From Paenarthrobacter sp. JL.01a (GTDB taxonomy: Bacteria > Actinomycetota > Actinomycetes > Actinomycetales > Micrococcaceae), in contig NZ_CP104877.1 in NCBI RefSeq assembly GCF_025452095.1, forward strand, positions 2,604,001 to 2,668,000: 64,000 nucleotides of DNA, written 5' to 3'. The notes under the pieces were generated by a model, which worked only from the letters and a program-made list of their open reading frames with translations, had not been told where the DNA came from and ran no database searches. This document shows positions 49,215 through 58,500 of the stretch, piece by piece (within the stretch, counting starts at the first letter, position 1; every line of letters begins with the position of its first letter). Both the position numbers and the translations under genes were made by a program.

Positions 49215-50438
49215 ATGACCCAGTCGCCCCGATCCGTCAAAGCTCCGAGGATCCGGCAGGAAAAGGTTCCCTTGCCCCGGGACATCAAGGTGATGTTGGC
49301 TGCTGCGTTCCTGATCGCCTTGGGATTCGGGCTTGTCGCTCCGGTTCTGCCGCAGTTCGCCACCACTTTCGACGTCGGCGCCACGGCCGCCGCGGTGATA
49401 GTGAGCATCTTCGCGTTCATGCGCCTGGTCTTCGCGCCGGCGGGCGGTGCCTTGATCGGGCGGTTCGGAGAGCGGAACGTATACGTCTGCGGCCTGTTGA
49501 TCGTTGCGGTATCCACTGCAGCCTGTGCCTTCGCCCAGGATTACTGGCAGCTGGTGATCTTCCGTGGCTTCGGCGGGGCCGGTTCGGTGATGTTCACCGT
49601 TGCCGCCATGGGATTGCTCATCAGGCTTGCCCCTCCGGAACGCCGCGGGCGCGTATCCGGCGCTTACGCTTCGGCTTTCCTGATCGGCAGCGTGCTGGGC
49701 CCGGTGGCAGGCGGCCTGCTGGCAGGTTTCGGTCTCCGGGTTCCCTTCCTGGCCTATGCCGGTGCGCTGCTTGTGGCCGCCATAGTGGTCCGGACCATGC
49801 TCAGTGGCGAGGGCACCGCCGCCCAGGAGGCGGGACAGGCACCGGTCATGGCGCTGAGAGAGGCGCTGGCCGACTCCGCGTACCGGGCAGCCGTGTTCTC
49901 CAGCTTCGGCAATGGATGGGTGACCTTCGGTGTACGCATGGCCACTATCCCGCTCTTTGCGGTGGCTGTCCTGGATTCCCGGCCGGAGACAGCCGCCTGG
50001 GCTTTGGCCGTCTTTGCCGTGGGCAACGCCGCTGCCCTGACCTTTTCCGGCCCTTTGGCAGACGCCTGGGGGCGCAAGTTCCTGGTGGTCGCGGGCCTCG
50101 TGATCACGGGCGTTGCCACAGGGCTTATCGGTTTGACGACGGATCTCTCTGCGTTCCTTATCGCCTCAGCGGTAGCGGGGTTCGGCTCCGGCCTGCTCGG
50201 CCCGGCCCAGCAGGCCGCCGTCGCCGATGTCATTGGACGCGGACGGTCCGGAGGCAAAGTGCTTGCCGTTTTCCAGATGGCGGCCGACACCGGCGCGATC
50301 ATCGGCCCTGTTGTGGCCGGCCTGATGGCCGACCACTGGGGTTATGGCTGGGCTTTCGCCATCACCGGCTGCGTGCTGCTGCTGACGGCCGCGGGCTGGT
50401 TGGCAGCCCGCGAGCCGCTGACAGCACGCGTTAGTTGA
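49215..50438 (+). CDS. MFS transporter (drug/metabolite efflux type)
   Basis: A ~407-residue, 12-helix major facilitator with motif A-like GRFGERNVYVCG in loop 2-3, RGFGGAGSVMF in helix 4 and PVAGGLLAGFG in helix 5 (motif C-like), which suggests proton-driven efflux. The substrate is unknown. ATG 49215 (MTQSPRSVKAP) is chosen with AAGGA upstream. Its last 8 bases overlap the ftsY 3' end, and it lies between amt and ftsY but on the opposite strand, so it is probably an insertion into the older ftsY-amt-glnK order. Confidence 0.87.
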   Translation: MTQSPRSVKAPRIRQEKVPLPRDIKVMLAAAFLIALGFGLVAPVLPQFATTFDVGATAAAVIVSIFAFMRLVFAPAGGALIGRFGERNVYVCGLLIVAVSTAACAFAQDYWQLVIFRGFGGAGSVMFTVAAMGLLIRLAPPERRGRVSGAYASAFLIGSVLGPVAGGLLAGFGLRVPFLAYAGALLVAAIVVRTMLSGEGTAAQEAGQAPVMALREALADSAYRAAVFSSFGNGWVTFGVRMATIPLFAVAVLDSRPETAAWALAVFAVGNAAALTFSGPLADAWGRKFLVVAGLVITGVATGLIGLTTDLSAFLIASAVAGFGSGLLGPAQQAAVADVIGRGRSGGKVLAVFQMAADTGAIIGPVVAGLMADHWGYGWAFAITGCVLLLTAAGWLAAREPLTARVS

Positions 50439-51636
50439 GCAGTGCGTCGACGAAGCCTTCGGCGTCAAACGGAGCGAGGTCGTCCGGGCCTTCACCGAGG
50501 CCAATCAGCTTCACGGGCACGCCGAGTGACTTCTGGATGGCCACCACGATGCCACCCTTGGCCGTCCCGTCCAGCTTGGTCAGGACGATGCCTGAGATGT
50601 TGACAACCTCGGCGAACACCCGTGCCTGGTTGAGTCCGTTCTGGCCCGTTGTGGCATCGAGGACCAGCAGGACCTCATCCACCTCGGCGAGCTTCTCAAT
50701 GACGCGCTTGACCTTGCCGAGCTCATCCATGAGGCCGGTCTTGTTCTGCAGGCGGCCTGCGGTATCGACCATGACCACATCGACTTCCTGGTCGATGCCG
50801 GCCTTGACGGCCTCGTAGGCAACCGAGGCGGGATCGGCGCCGTCGATGTCGGACTTCACCGTCGGCACGCCCACCCGCTGGCCCCATGTAGCCAGCTGTT
50901 CGGCCGCGGCAGCACGGAAGGTATCTGCCGCACCCAGCAGCACATCCTTGTCTTCGGCCACGAGGACACGTGCCAGCTTGCCTACTGTGGTGGTCTTGCC
51001 GACGCCGTTGACACCGACAACCAGTACGACGGCGGGACGGTCACCTTTACGGTCGACGTTCAGTGAACGGTCCATACCCGGATCAACCAGCTTGATGAGT
51101 TCTTCCCGCAGCATGGTCTTGACGTCTTCGGGGCTACGGTTGCCCAGGACTTTGACCCGCTCACGCAAGGCATCAACCAGTTGCATCGTGGGTTCGGTGC
51201 CGAGGTCGGCAAGGAGGAGGGTTTCTTCCACCTCGTCCCAGACGTTCTCGTCGATCTTGTCGCCGGACAGCAAGGCCAGCAGTCCCTTGCCCAGGATGTT
51301 GTTGGACTTCACCAAGCGGGCGCGAAGACGGGTGAGACGTCCCTCCACCGGCGCAGGAGTGTCGATGGCGATGGTCTCAAGCCCTGCGGCGTCGTCAGGA
51401 ACCGCGGCTCCGTCAACTGATCCATCAAAGGTGGGCGCTGGAGCCTTGACGCCGTCCGGGCGGTCCTCCACAAGGGTTCCGCCGCCTGCTGCAGAGGACT
51501 GCACGGGATCGTTGGCATCGCGTGTTCCGGGGTACTTTGAGCCCGACTTACGGGCCTTCAGGAGTACCGGCACGAGTCCGCCGACCACTACGAGCGCAGC
51601 GAGAATGGACAGAATTATGGGTAGGAAATCGTTCAC
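50431..51636 (-). CDS. ftsY: Signal recognition particle receptor FtsY
   Basis: FtsY is the membrane-bound SRP receptor GTPase. The 401-residue protein begins with one membrane helix (about residues 5-26), a feature of actinobacterial FtsY, then a disordered A domain, and the NG domain with GVNGVGKTTTVGKL, DTAGRLQNK and TKLDGTAKGG. It lies 20 bases after smc on the same strand and forms the smc-ftsY unit. Confidence 0.96.
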   Translation of the reverse strand: MNDFLPIILSILAALVVVGGLVPVLLKARKSGSKYPGTRDANDPVQSSAAGGGTLVEDRPDGVKAPAPTFDGSVDGAAVPDDAAGLETIAIDTPAPVEGRLTRLRARLVKSNNILGKGLLALLSGDKIDENVWDEVEETLLLADLGTEPTMQLVDALRERVKVLGNRSPEDVKTMLREELIKLVDPGMDRSLNVDRKGDRPAVVLVVGVNGVGKTTTVGKLARVLVAEDKDVLLGAADTFRAAAAEQLATWGQRVGVPTVKSDIDGADPASVAYEAVKAGIDQEVDVVMVDTAGRLQNKTGLMDELGKVKRVIEKLAEVDEVLLVLDATTGQNGLNQARVFAEVVNISGIVLTKLDGTAKGGIVVAIQKSLGVPVKLIGLGEGPDDLAPFDAEGFVDALLN

Positions 51637-51656
51637 TCCCCTACCTTCTCATAAAG

Positions 51657-54600
51657 CTAAGCCCCGGTACTGAGCCTCTGGCTGATGACAGTGGACACCC
51701 CGTCGCCCCGCATGGTGACACCGTAAAGTGCGTCGGCCACTTCCATGGTGCGCTTTTGGTGGGTAATCACGATGAGCTGGCTGGATTCCCGCAGTTCCTC
51801 GAAGATGGTGATCAGGCGGCCCAGGTTGGTGTCGTCCAGGGCCGCCTCGACTTCGTCCATGACGTAGAACGGCGACGGCCTGGCTTTGAAGATGGCTACC
51901 AGCAGCGCAACTGCCGTCAGGGAGCGCTCACCGCCGGAAAGAAGGGACAAGCGTTTGATCTTCTTTCCGGCAGGGCGGGCCTCTACTTCAATCCCGGTGG
52001 TCAGCATGTCTTCGGGATCGGTGAGGACGAGCTTGCCCTCTCCCCCCGGAAAGAGCCTGGCAAATACGTGATCGAACTGGGCCGAGGTGTCGGCGAAGGC
52101 CTCAGCGAAGACCTGCTGCACCCTGTTGTCCACCTCTTTGATGATGTCCAGCAGGTCCTTCCGGCTCGACTTGAGGTCCTCAAGCTGCGAGCTAAGGAAC
52201 TGGTGCCGTTCTTCGAGGGCCGCAAACTCTTCCAACGCCAGTGGGTTGACCTTGCCCAGGGCAGCAAGCTCGCGCTCTGCCTTCTTCAGCCGTTTTTCCT
52301 GCTCTGCCCGCACGAACGGGATTCCCTCGACAATGGGTTCACCATTGGCGTCCACCGGGGCCCTCAGCTCTGCCCATTTGTCTGTGGTGGACCCTGCAGG
52401 AAGCGGAACAGGCTGGTCCGGACCGTAGTCGGCGATGAGCTGTTCGGCGGAAAGCCCCAATTCGTCCACGGCCCTGGTTTCCAATGCCTCGATGCGCAAC
52501 CGCTGCTGCGTCCGTGCCATCTCATCCCGGTGTACCGAATCAGTCAGCTCTGCCAGCTCCCGGGCAAGGGTGTCATTGGCAGTCCGGACGTCCGACAGCT
52601 CCTTTTCGAGGAGCTCGCGCGTCTGCTCGGCCTGGTCGCGCTCCTTGGCCGCGAGATCCACGGAAATGTCGAGGTAGCGAAGACTCTGCTCCACGGCCGA
52701 AACCACGGCTGCAGCACGTTGTGCCTGTGCCCTGCGGCGCTGGGCCCTCCGGGCGGCCTCTTCACGGGCCCTGCGCTCGGTAGCCGCAGCCCGTTCCAAG
52801 GAAGCTGCGCGGTTGCTGATGGCACCGAGTTGCTCTTCGGCCGTGCGAAGGGCGAGCCTTGCTTCAGTCTCAAGGGCGCGGGCCCCACGGGCTTCCGCAG
52901 CGAGTTGATCCCGTTGATCGGTGGATGGTTCCTCGTCCGGAACCTCCTGGGCAGCGGCAAGGCGTTCGGCGGCAACTTCCAGGTCCAGTTGCGCCTCTGC
53001 GATGTTGGCCTCCGCCTTTGCCATGGAGGCCGCAAGACGCTCGCTTTCGCCCACTGCGCTGCGAAGAACGGAGTTCAGGTGGCCCAGGCGCTCGGCGACA
53101 GCGGCAAGCCGGGCGTCGGATTCATGGAGCCTTTCCAAAGCGGCATCGGCACGGTCCTGCGCTTCGGCGCGACGTGACTGGGCCCCGGCCAGCGCGAAGC
53201 GGCCCCGCTCGAGCCTTGCGGTGACCTCTAGAAGGCGGGCAGCGGCGTCGTCGACTGCTGCCTGGACCTCAAGCAGGGAGGGCGCGGTAGCTGAACCGCC
53301 GAGGACCGTCACCGCGGTAAACACATCGCCTTCAGTGGTGACAGCTTTCAGCCCGGGCTGCTCCCGGACCAGTCGCGCCGCCGTCCCCACGTCATGCACG
53401 ACGACGGTAGCGGACAGGAGCTGCAGTGCACCGCGCCCTGCCGGGTCGGCTACTGTGACGACGTCGGCGGCCCACCGGCAGCCAGCGGGCAGTTCGGTTG
53501 GGCCCACCGCCCTGTCCCCGGACTGGGCATCGGCCAGAAGCAGCGCCGCACGTCCGGCGTCGTCCTCCTTGAGCCGGATGATTGCCGCTGCGGCGGCCTC
53601 AACATCGGAGACCACCAGGGCATCCGAGGCACTGCCCAAGGCTGCGGCAATGGCAGTTTCGTAGCCCTGTTCCACGCTCACCAGCCCAGTCAAGGAGCCG
53701 AGCACGCCGTCGGCCGTCAGCAGGTGGCCCGAGCCATCCTTCCGGTTGAGCCCCAACTGGAGGGCATCGCGCCGGGCAGCCAGCGCGTCACGTTCCCGGA
53801 CCGCCTCCCGCTCGGAGGCCTTGAGATCTTCGATTTCCGCGATGACCGCGTCCAGGGCCTCGCTGGCTTCCTCGTACTCGGCATCCAGGCTTTCTTCACC
53901 GTCTTCGGCTCCTGCCACCTGGGCTTCAAGGGCAGCAAATTCGCTTTGTGCCTGGCGGCGCCGCTCATCACCGGCTCCAAGGGACTCCCGCAACCGGCCA
54001 CGTTCGGCCTCTGCCGCCTCCGCCCGGGATCGCGCCGCCGCAACCTGCCCAGCGAGGCGGGCAAGGCCCTCCCTGCGGTCCGCTGCTGCGCGCAACATAC
54101 CGGTGAGGCGCTTGTCTTCGGCGGCTGCGAGCGCTTCAGCTGCGTCCTTGGCGACAGTGGCTTCCAGAAGTGCTGCCTGCTTGGCAAGGATGTCGTGTTC
54201 CAGGGTTGATTGTTCTTCACGGACCCTTGCCGCCTGGCGTTCAAGGTGCTCCGGATCGCGCCCCGATTCGACGGCGGCTTCCGCGGATCCGAGCAAACGC
54301 TTGCGTTCGGAGGCCAGTGAACCGAGTGAACGCAGCCGCTCCCTCCCGGCAGAGAGCTGATACCAGTTATCGCGTGCGGCATTCAGGCGCGGGGTTGCCT
54401 CGGCAGCTTGCTGTTCCAGCTCCGCCTGGCGCCGTCGTCCCGCACCCAGTCCGGATTCGACGACCTTGCGCCGTTCCTTCAGTGCCGCTTCGTCCGCGAC
54501 GTCCTTTTCAAGGCTGCTTGTCAGCTGCACGAGGTCATCTGCCAGCAGGCGGGCACGGGCATCGCGGACGTCGAACTGGACGGTTTGTGCGCGGCGGGCG

Positions 54601-55232
54601 ATTTCAGCCTGCTTGCCCAAGGGAGTCAGTTGTCGCCGGATCTCGGCGGTGAGGTCGCCAAGGCGTGCCAGGTTGGCCTGCATGGCCTCGAGCTTACGGA
54701 CGGTCTTTTCCTTGCGCCGCCTGTGCTTGAGGATGCCTGCGGCCTCTTCGATGAATCCGCGCCGGTCTTCGGCAGTGGCGTGCAGGACACGGTCCAGCTG
54801 GCCTTGGCCAACGATGACGTGCATTTCCCTGCCGAGGCCCGAATCAGAGAGGAGCTCCTGGATGTCCAGGAGCCTGCAGGGCGCGCCGTTGATGGCGTAT
54901 TCGGATCCGCCGGTGCGGAAAAGGGTCCGCGAGATGGTTACTTCGCTGTACTCAATGGGAAGTGCGTTGTCGGCGTTGTCGATGGTCAGGGAGACGTGGG
55001 CCCGGCCGAGCGGCGGCCGGCCCGAGGTGCCGGCAAAGATGACGTCTTCCATCTTTCCGCCACGCAGGGTCTTGGCACCTTGTTCGCCCATGACCCAGGC
55101 CAGTGCATCCACCACATTGGATTTGCCCGATCCGTTGGGACCGACAACAGCGGTGACGCCGGGTTCGAAGTCGAACGTCGTAGCCGACGCAAACGACTTG
55201 AATCCTCGGACGGTCAAACTTTTCAAATGCAA
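51657..55232 (-). CDS. smc: Chromosome segregation protein SMC
   Basis: SMC dimers extrude DNA loops with ScpA/ScpB. The 1191-residue protein has Walker A GPNGSGKSNVVDAL (31-44), two long coiled-coil arms, a central hinge (about 500-660 with GYETAIAAALGSASDALVV), the signature LLSGGERSLTAVALL and Walker B YVMDEVEAALDD. It is full length. The usual upstream rnc and mutM genes are absent; instead a gene-free stretch and the divergent surface protein gene follow. Confidence 0.96.
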   Translation of the reverse strand: MHLKSLTVRGFKSFASATTFDFEPGVTAVVGPNGSGKSNVVDALAWVMGEQGAKTLRGGKMEDVIFAGTSGRPPLGRAHVSLTIDNADNALPIEYSEVTISRTLFRTGGSEYAINGAPCRLLDIQELLSDSGLGREMHVIVGQGQLDRVLHATAEDRRGFIEEAAGILKHRRRKEKTVRKLEAMQANLARLGDLTAEIRRQLTPLGKQAEIARRAQTVQFDVRDARARLLADDLVQLTSSLEKDVADEAALKERRKVVESGLGAGRRRQAELEQQAAEATPRLNAARDNWYQLSAGRERLRSLGSLASERKRLLGSAEAAVESGRDPEHLERQAARVREEQSTLEHDILAKQAALLEATVAKDAAEALAAAEDKRLTGMLRAAADRREGLARLAGQVAAARSRAEAAEAERGRLRESLGAGDERRRQAQSEFAALEAQVAGAEDGEESLDAEYEEASEALDAVIAEIEDLKASEREAVRERDALAARRDALQLGLNRKDGSGHLLTADGVLGSLTGLVSVEQGYETAIAAALGSASDALVVSDVEAAAAAIIRLKEDDAGRAALLLADAQSGDRAVGPTELPAGCRWAADVVTVADPAGRGALQLLSATVVVHDVGTAARLVREQPGLKAVTTEGDVFTAVTVLGGSATAPSLLEVQAAVDDAAARLLEVTARLERGRFALAGAQSRRAEAQDRADAALERLHESDARLAAVAERLGHLNSVLRSAVGESERLAASMAKAEANIAEAQLDLEVAAERLAAAQEVPDEEPSTDQRDQLAAEARGARALETEARLALRTAEEQLGAISNRAASLERAAATERRAREEAARRAQRRRAQAQRAAAVVSAVEQSLRYLDISVDLAAKERDQAEQTRELLEKELSDVRTANDTLARELAELTDSVHRDEMARTQQRLRIEALETRAVDELGLSAEQLIADYGPDQPVPLPAGSTTDKWAELRAPVDANGEPIVEGIPFVRAEQEKRLKKAERELAALGKVNPLALEEFAALEERHQFLSSQLEDLKSSRKDLLDIIKEVDNRVQQVFAEAFADTSAQFDHVFARLFPGGEGKLVLTDPEDMLTTGIEVEARPAGKKIKRLSLLSGGERSLTAVALLVAIFKARPSPFYVMDEVEAALDDTNLGRLITIFEELRESSQLIVITHQKRTMEVADALYGVTMRGDGVSTVISQRLSTGA

Positions 55233-55581
55233 GGCGCTTCGGTTCTCCTGGGTGGCCCGGGTGTTTGTATCCCCCTAAATCTACTGCCGTTTACGTGAAA
55301 TCCCCGGATCTGAAGCGGGAAAGCCTTGCGGCGGACATGCCGCACCCCTACACTCCTGCCAAGGGTTACTTTGGTGGATTCGTTCCGGTGATCCGGCTTC
55401 GGCTTGAACTTGTGTTCGCCCGCTGCCGGGTCCGGTCCCGCAAGAGGAACGTCGATCTCCAAGAGGCCCTGGTTTCCATAACTGAAGATCTTGGTTTGAC
55501 CCTGGCTGGGGAGCGGCAAGCAGGGACTGCGCGCAGGCGCAGCACCGTCATTGCAATTGGCGTACCACTCCAGGAGTTCTC
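55233..55581. other. Gene-free region between smc and surface-protein gene
   Basis: These 349 bp lie between two divergent genes and must carry both promoters. Short frames here lack ribosome-binding sites and protein-like sequence. I see no operator, riboswitch or repeat. CCAGGAGTTCTC at its end is the ribosome-binding site of the surface protein. Confidence 0.6.
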
Positions 55582-58500
55582 ATGGCCGGTCCTTCAGCAA
55601 CCCCATCCCAGCGGGCCCTCAAAGGGTTATTGTTCCCTTTGGTGTTGGCCATGGTGGCGGCATTGCTGCCGCTGACCGCGCCGGCTGCTGTGGCAGCGGG
55701 TCCCTGCGACCCGGGCGGAAGCGCCGTGGTGTGTGAGAACTCCAAACCAGGCAGCCCGCCATCGGAGTGGGACATCCTGGGCGCCGGGGATGACACCATC
55801 CAGGGCTTCTCCACCGAAATCAGCGTCAACGCCGGTCAGCCCATCCGCTTCAAGATCGACACGAGGGCTCCCAGCTACACCATCGCGATCTACCGCACGG
55901 GCTGGTACGGAGGAAACGGCGCCAGGAAGATCGCCGATGTTACGCCTTCAGTCCTGCGCCAGACCCAACCCGCTTGCCGCAGCGACGTTACTACCGAACT
56001 GTATGACTGCGGCACGTGGGCTGTCTCGGCAACCTGGCAGGTTCCCGCCACCGCTGTTTCGGGAGTCTATATCGCCCTGCTGACGCGACCGGACACGGGC
56101 GGGCAGAGCCACATCACCTTCATCGTCCGTAACGACGGCAACCGCTCATCTGTGGTTTTCCAGACCGCGGATCAGACCTGGCAGGCGTACAACACCTATG
56201 GCGGCGCCGACTTCTACCAGGGTGCCGTCAATGGTCGGGCCTACAAGGTCAGCTACAACCGCCCTGTGAATACCCGGGGAGGCATCGGGGGCAGGGATTT
56301 CTATTTCGCCAACGAGTACCCGATGGTGAGGTTCCTGGAACAAAACGGCTATGACGTCAGCTACATCAGTGGTCTGGATGCAGACCGAAGTGGTGCTGAG
56401 CTGCTGAACCACAAGGTGTTCCTTTCCGTCGGACACGACGAGTACTGGTCCGGCCCGCAGAGGGCCAACGTTACTGCGGCCCGTGACGCGGGCGTCAACC
56501 TCCAGTTCCTCTCGGGCAACGAGATGTACTGGCGTACGCGGTTCGAGCCCTCCTCCGTGGACGGCGCCGCGGGCCGCACTTTGACCTGCTACAAGGAAAC
56601 CTGGAGCAACGGAAAGATCGACCCCTCCACCCAATGGACCGGCACGTGGCGGGACCCGCGTTATGCCTCCCAGGCCAGTGGTGCCGGCCTTCCCGAAAAC
56701 GGACTGACCGGCACGGCGTACATGTCCAACTACACTGACCTGCCCGTGACGGTTTCCGCCGCCGAGGGTAAGTCGAGGCTGTGGCGCAATACCTCCCTGG
56801 CTTCCCTGCCAGCGGGCTCCACCGCCGCATTGGCTCCCCACACAGTGGGCTACGAATCCGACGAGGACCTCGATAACGGCTTCCGCCCCGCAGGGTTGAT
56901 CCAGTTGTCCACCACGGTGGGCAGCGTCAGTGAGTATCTTCAGGATTACGGGAACACCGTCAAACCCGGCACTACCACCCACCACGTCACCCTGTACCGG
57001 GCGGCCAGTGGCGCACTGGTCTTTTCGGCAGGCAGCGTCCAGTGGACGTGGGGCCTGGACCAGGAACACGACGGCGACGGCGCTGCGGCCGATGCGCGCA
57101 TGCGGCAGGCCCAGATCAACCTTTTCGCCGACATGGGCGTACAGCCGGCAACTTTGGCATCAGGCCTTGTTGCTGCGAGCTCGAGCTCGGACCTGACCGG
57201 CCCGACGGTAACCATTAACGCTCCAGCCAACGCCGCGACCATCGCCCATGGGGCGTCCGTGACGGTCACCGGAACGGCCACGGACAGCGGCGGCGTTGTG
57301 GCCGGCGTCGAAGTTTCCACCGACGGCGGCACCACCTGGCATCCGGCCCAAGGCAAGGGCAGCTGGACCTACAGCTACATCCAGAAGGGCCTGGACACTG
57401 CCACAATCCAGGTTCGCGCGGTGGATGACAGCGCCAATATTGGAGCCGTGGCCACTCGGAACCTGACCCTGACCGGTCCCTACAGCGTCTTCGGCCAAAC
57501 GGTGCCTGCAACAACGGACTCCGGAGACGGCGGTGCCTATGAGATGGGCCTGCGATTCACTCCCTCGGTGGATGGCTTCATCACCGGCGTCCGCTTCTAC
57601 AAGAGCACGGCGAACACCGGGACCCACACCGGGTCCTTGTGGAGCTCCACCGGCACACGCCTGGCAACTGCAACCTTTGCCAATGAGACAGCCTCGGGTT
57701 GGCAAACCGTGCTCTTCAGCCAGCCGGTAGCAGTTTCCGCGGGCCAGAAGTACACGGTCTCCTACTGGGCGCCCAAGGGGCATTACGCCACCAAGGACTA
57801 CCAATGGGCGAGTTTTGGGTTCAATGACCCACCGCTGAAGGTTGCCGGTGGTTTCGGAGCCGAACCTGCGGGCGTTTACAACACCTCCCAGGGCTTCCCG
57901 ACCACCAGTTTCAATGGCGGCAACTACTTTGTCGATGCCCTCTTCAGCACCGTGGACACTTCCCCGCTGACTGTTAACGGGCAGTCTCCCATCCCGTCGT
58001 CGTCGTCCGTGGCCGTGACCACAAAGGTCAGTGCCTCGTTCTCGAAGCCCGTGACTGCGGCCAGCGTCCAGCTTTCGCTGAAGTCTTCCGCCGGTCCCGT
58101 AGCAGGCACTACCAGTTATGACGCGACCACCCGGAAGGCCACGTTCACACCGACGTCCCAGCTGGCCTACAGCACTGCCTACACGGCAACGTTGGCTGGA
58201 ACCGACAGTACCGGAGGACAGGTCACCTCCGGCGGCACGTGGACGTTCACCACTGCGGCCACGGCTTCTGTCCCTGGTTCATGCCCCTGCAGCCTCTATG
58301 ACGACACCGTGACACCGGGCATCGCGGAAATCCAGGACGGCGTGCCGCTGACCTTGGGTGTCCGGTTCACCAGTGTCTCCGCCGGGCAGGTCACCGGTGT
58401 CCGCTTCTACAAGTCGGCCGGGAACACCGGAACGCATACTGGCGCTCTCTACACCGCCGCCGGCCAGCAGCTGGCGACTGTAACCTTCGCCAACGAAAGC

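Noticed and set aside
55265..55675. A 136-codon plus-strand frame at the start of the surface-protein gene
   Set aside because: It overlaps the signal-peptide region in another frame and has no supporting signal; the frame starting at 55582 has a clear ribosome-binding site and signal peptide.
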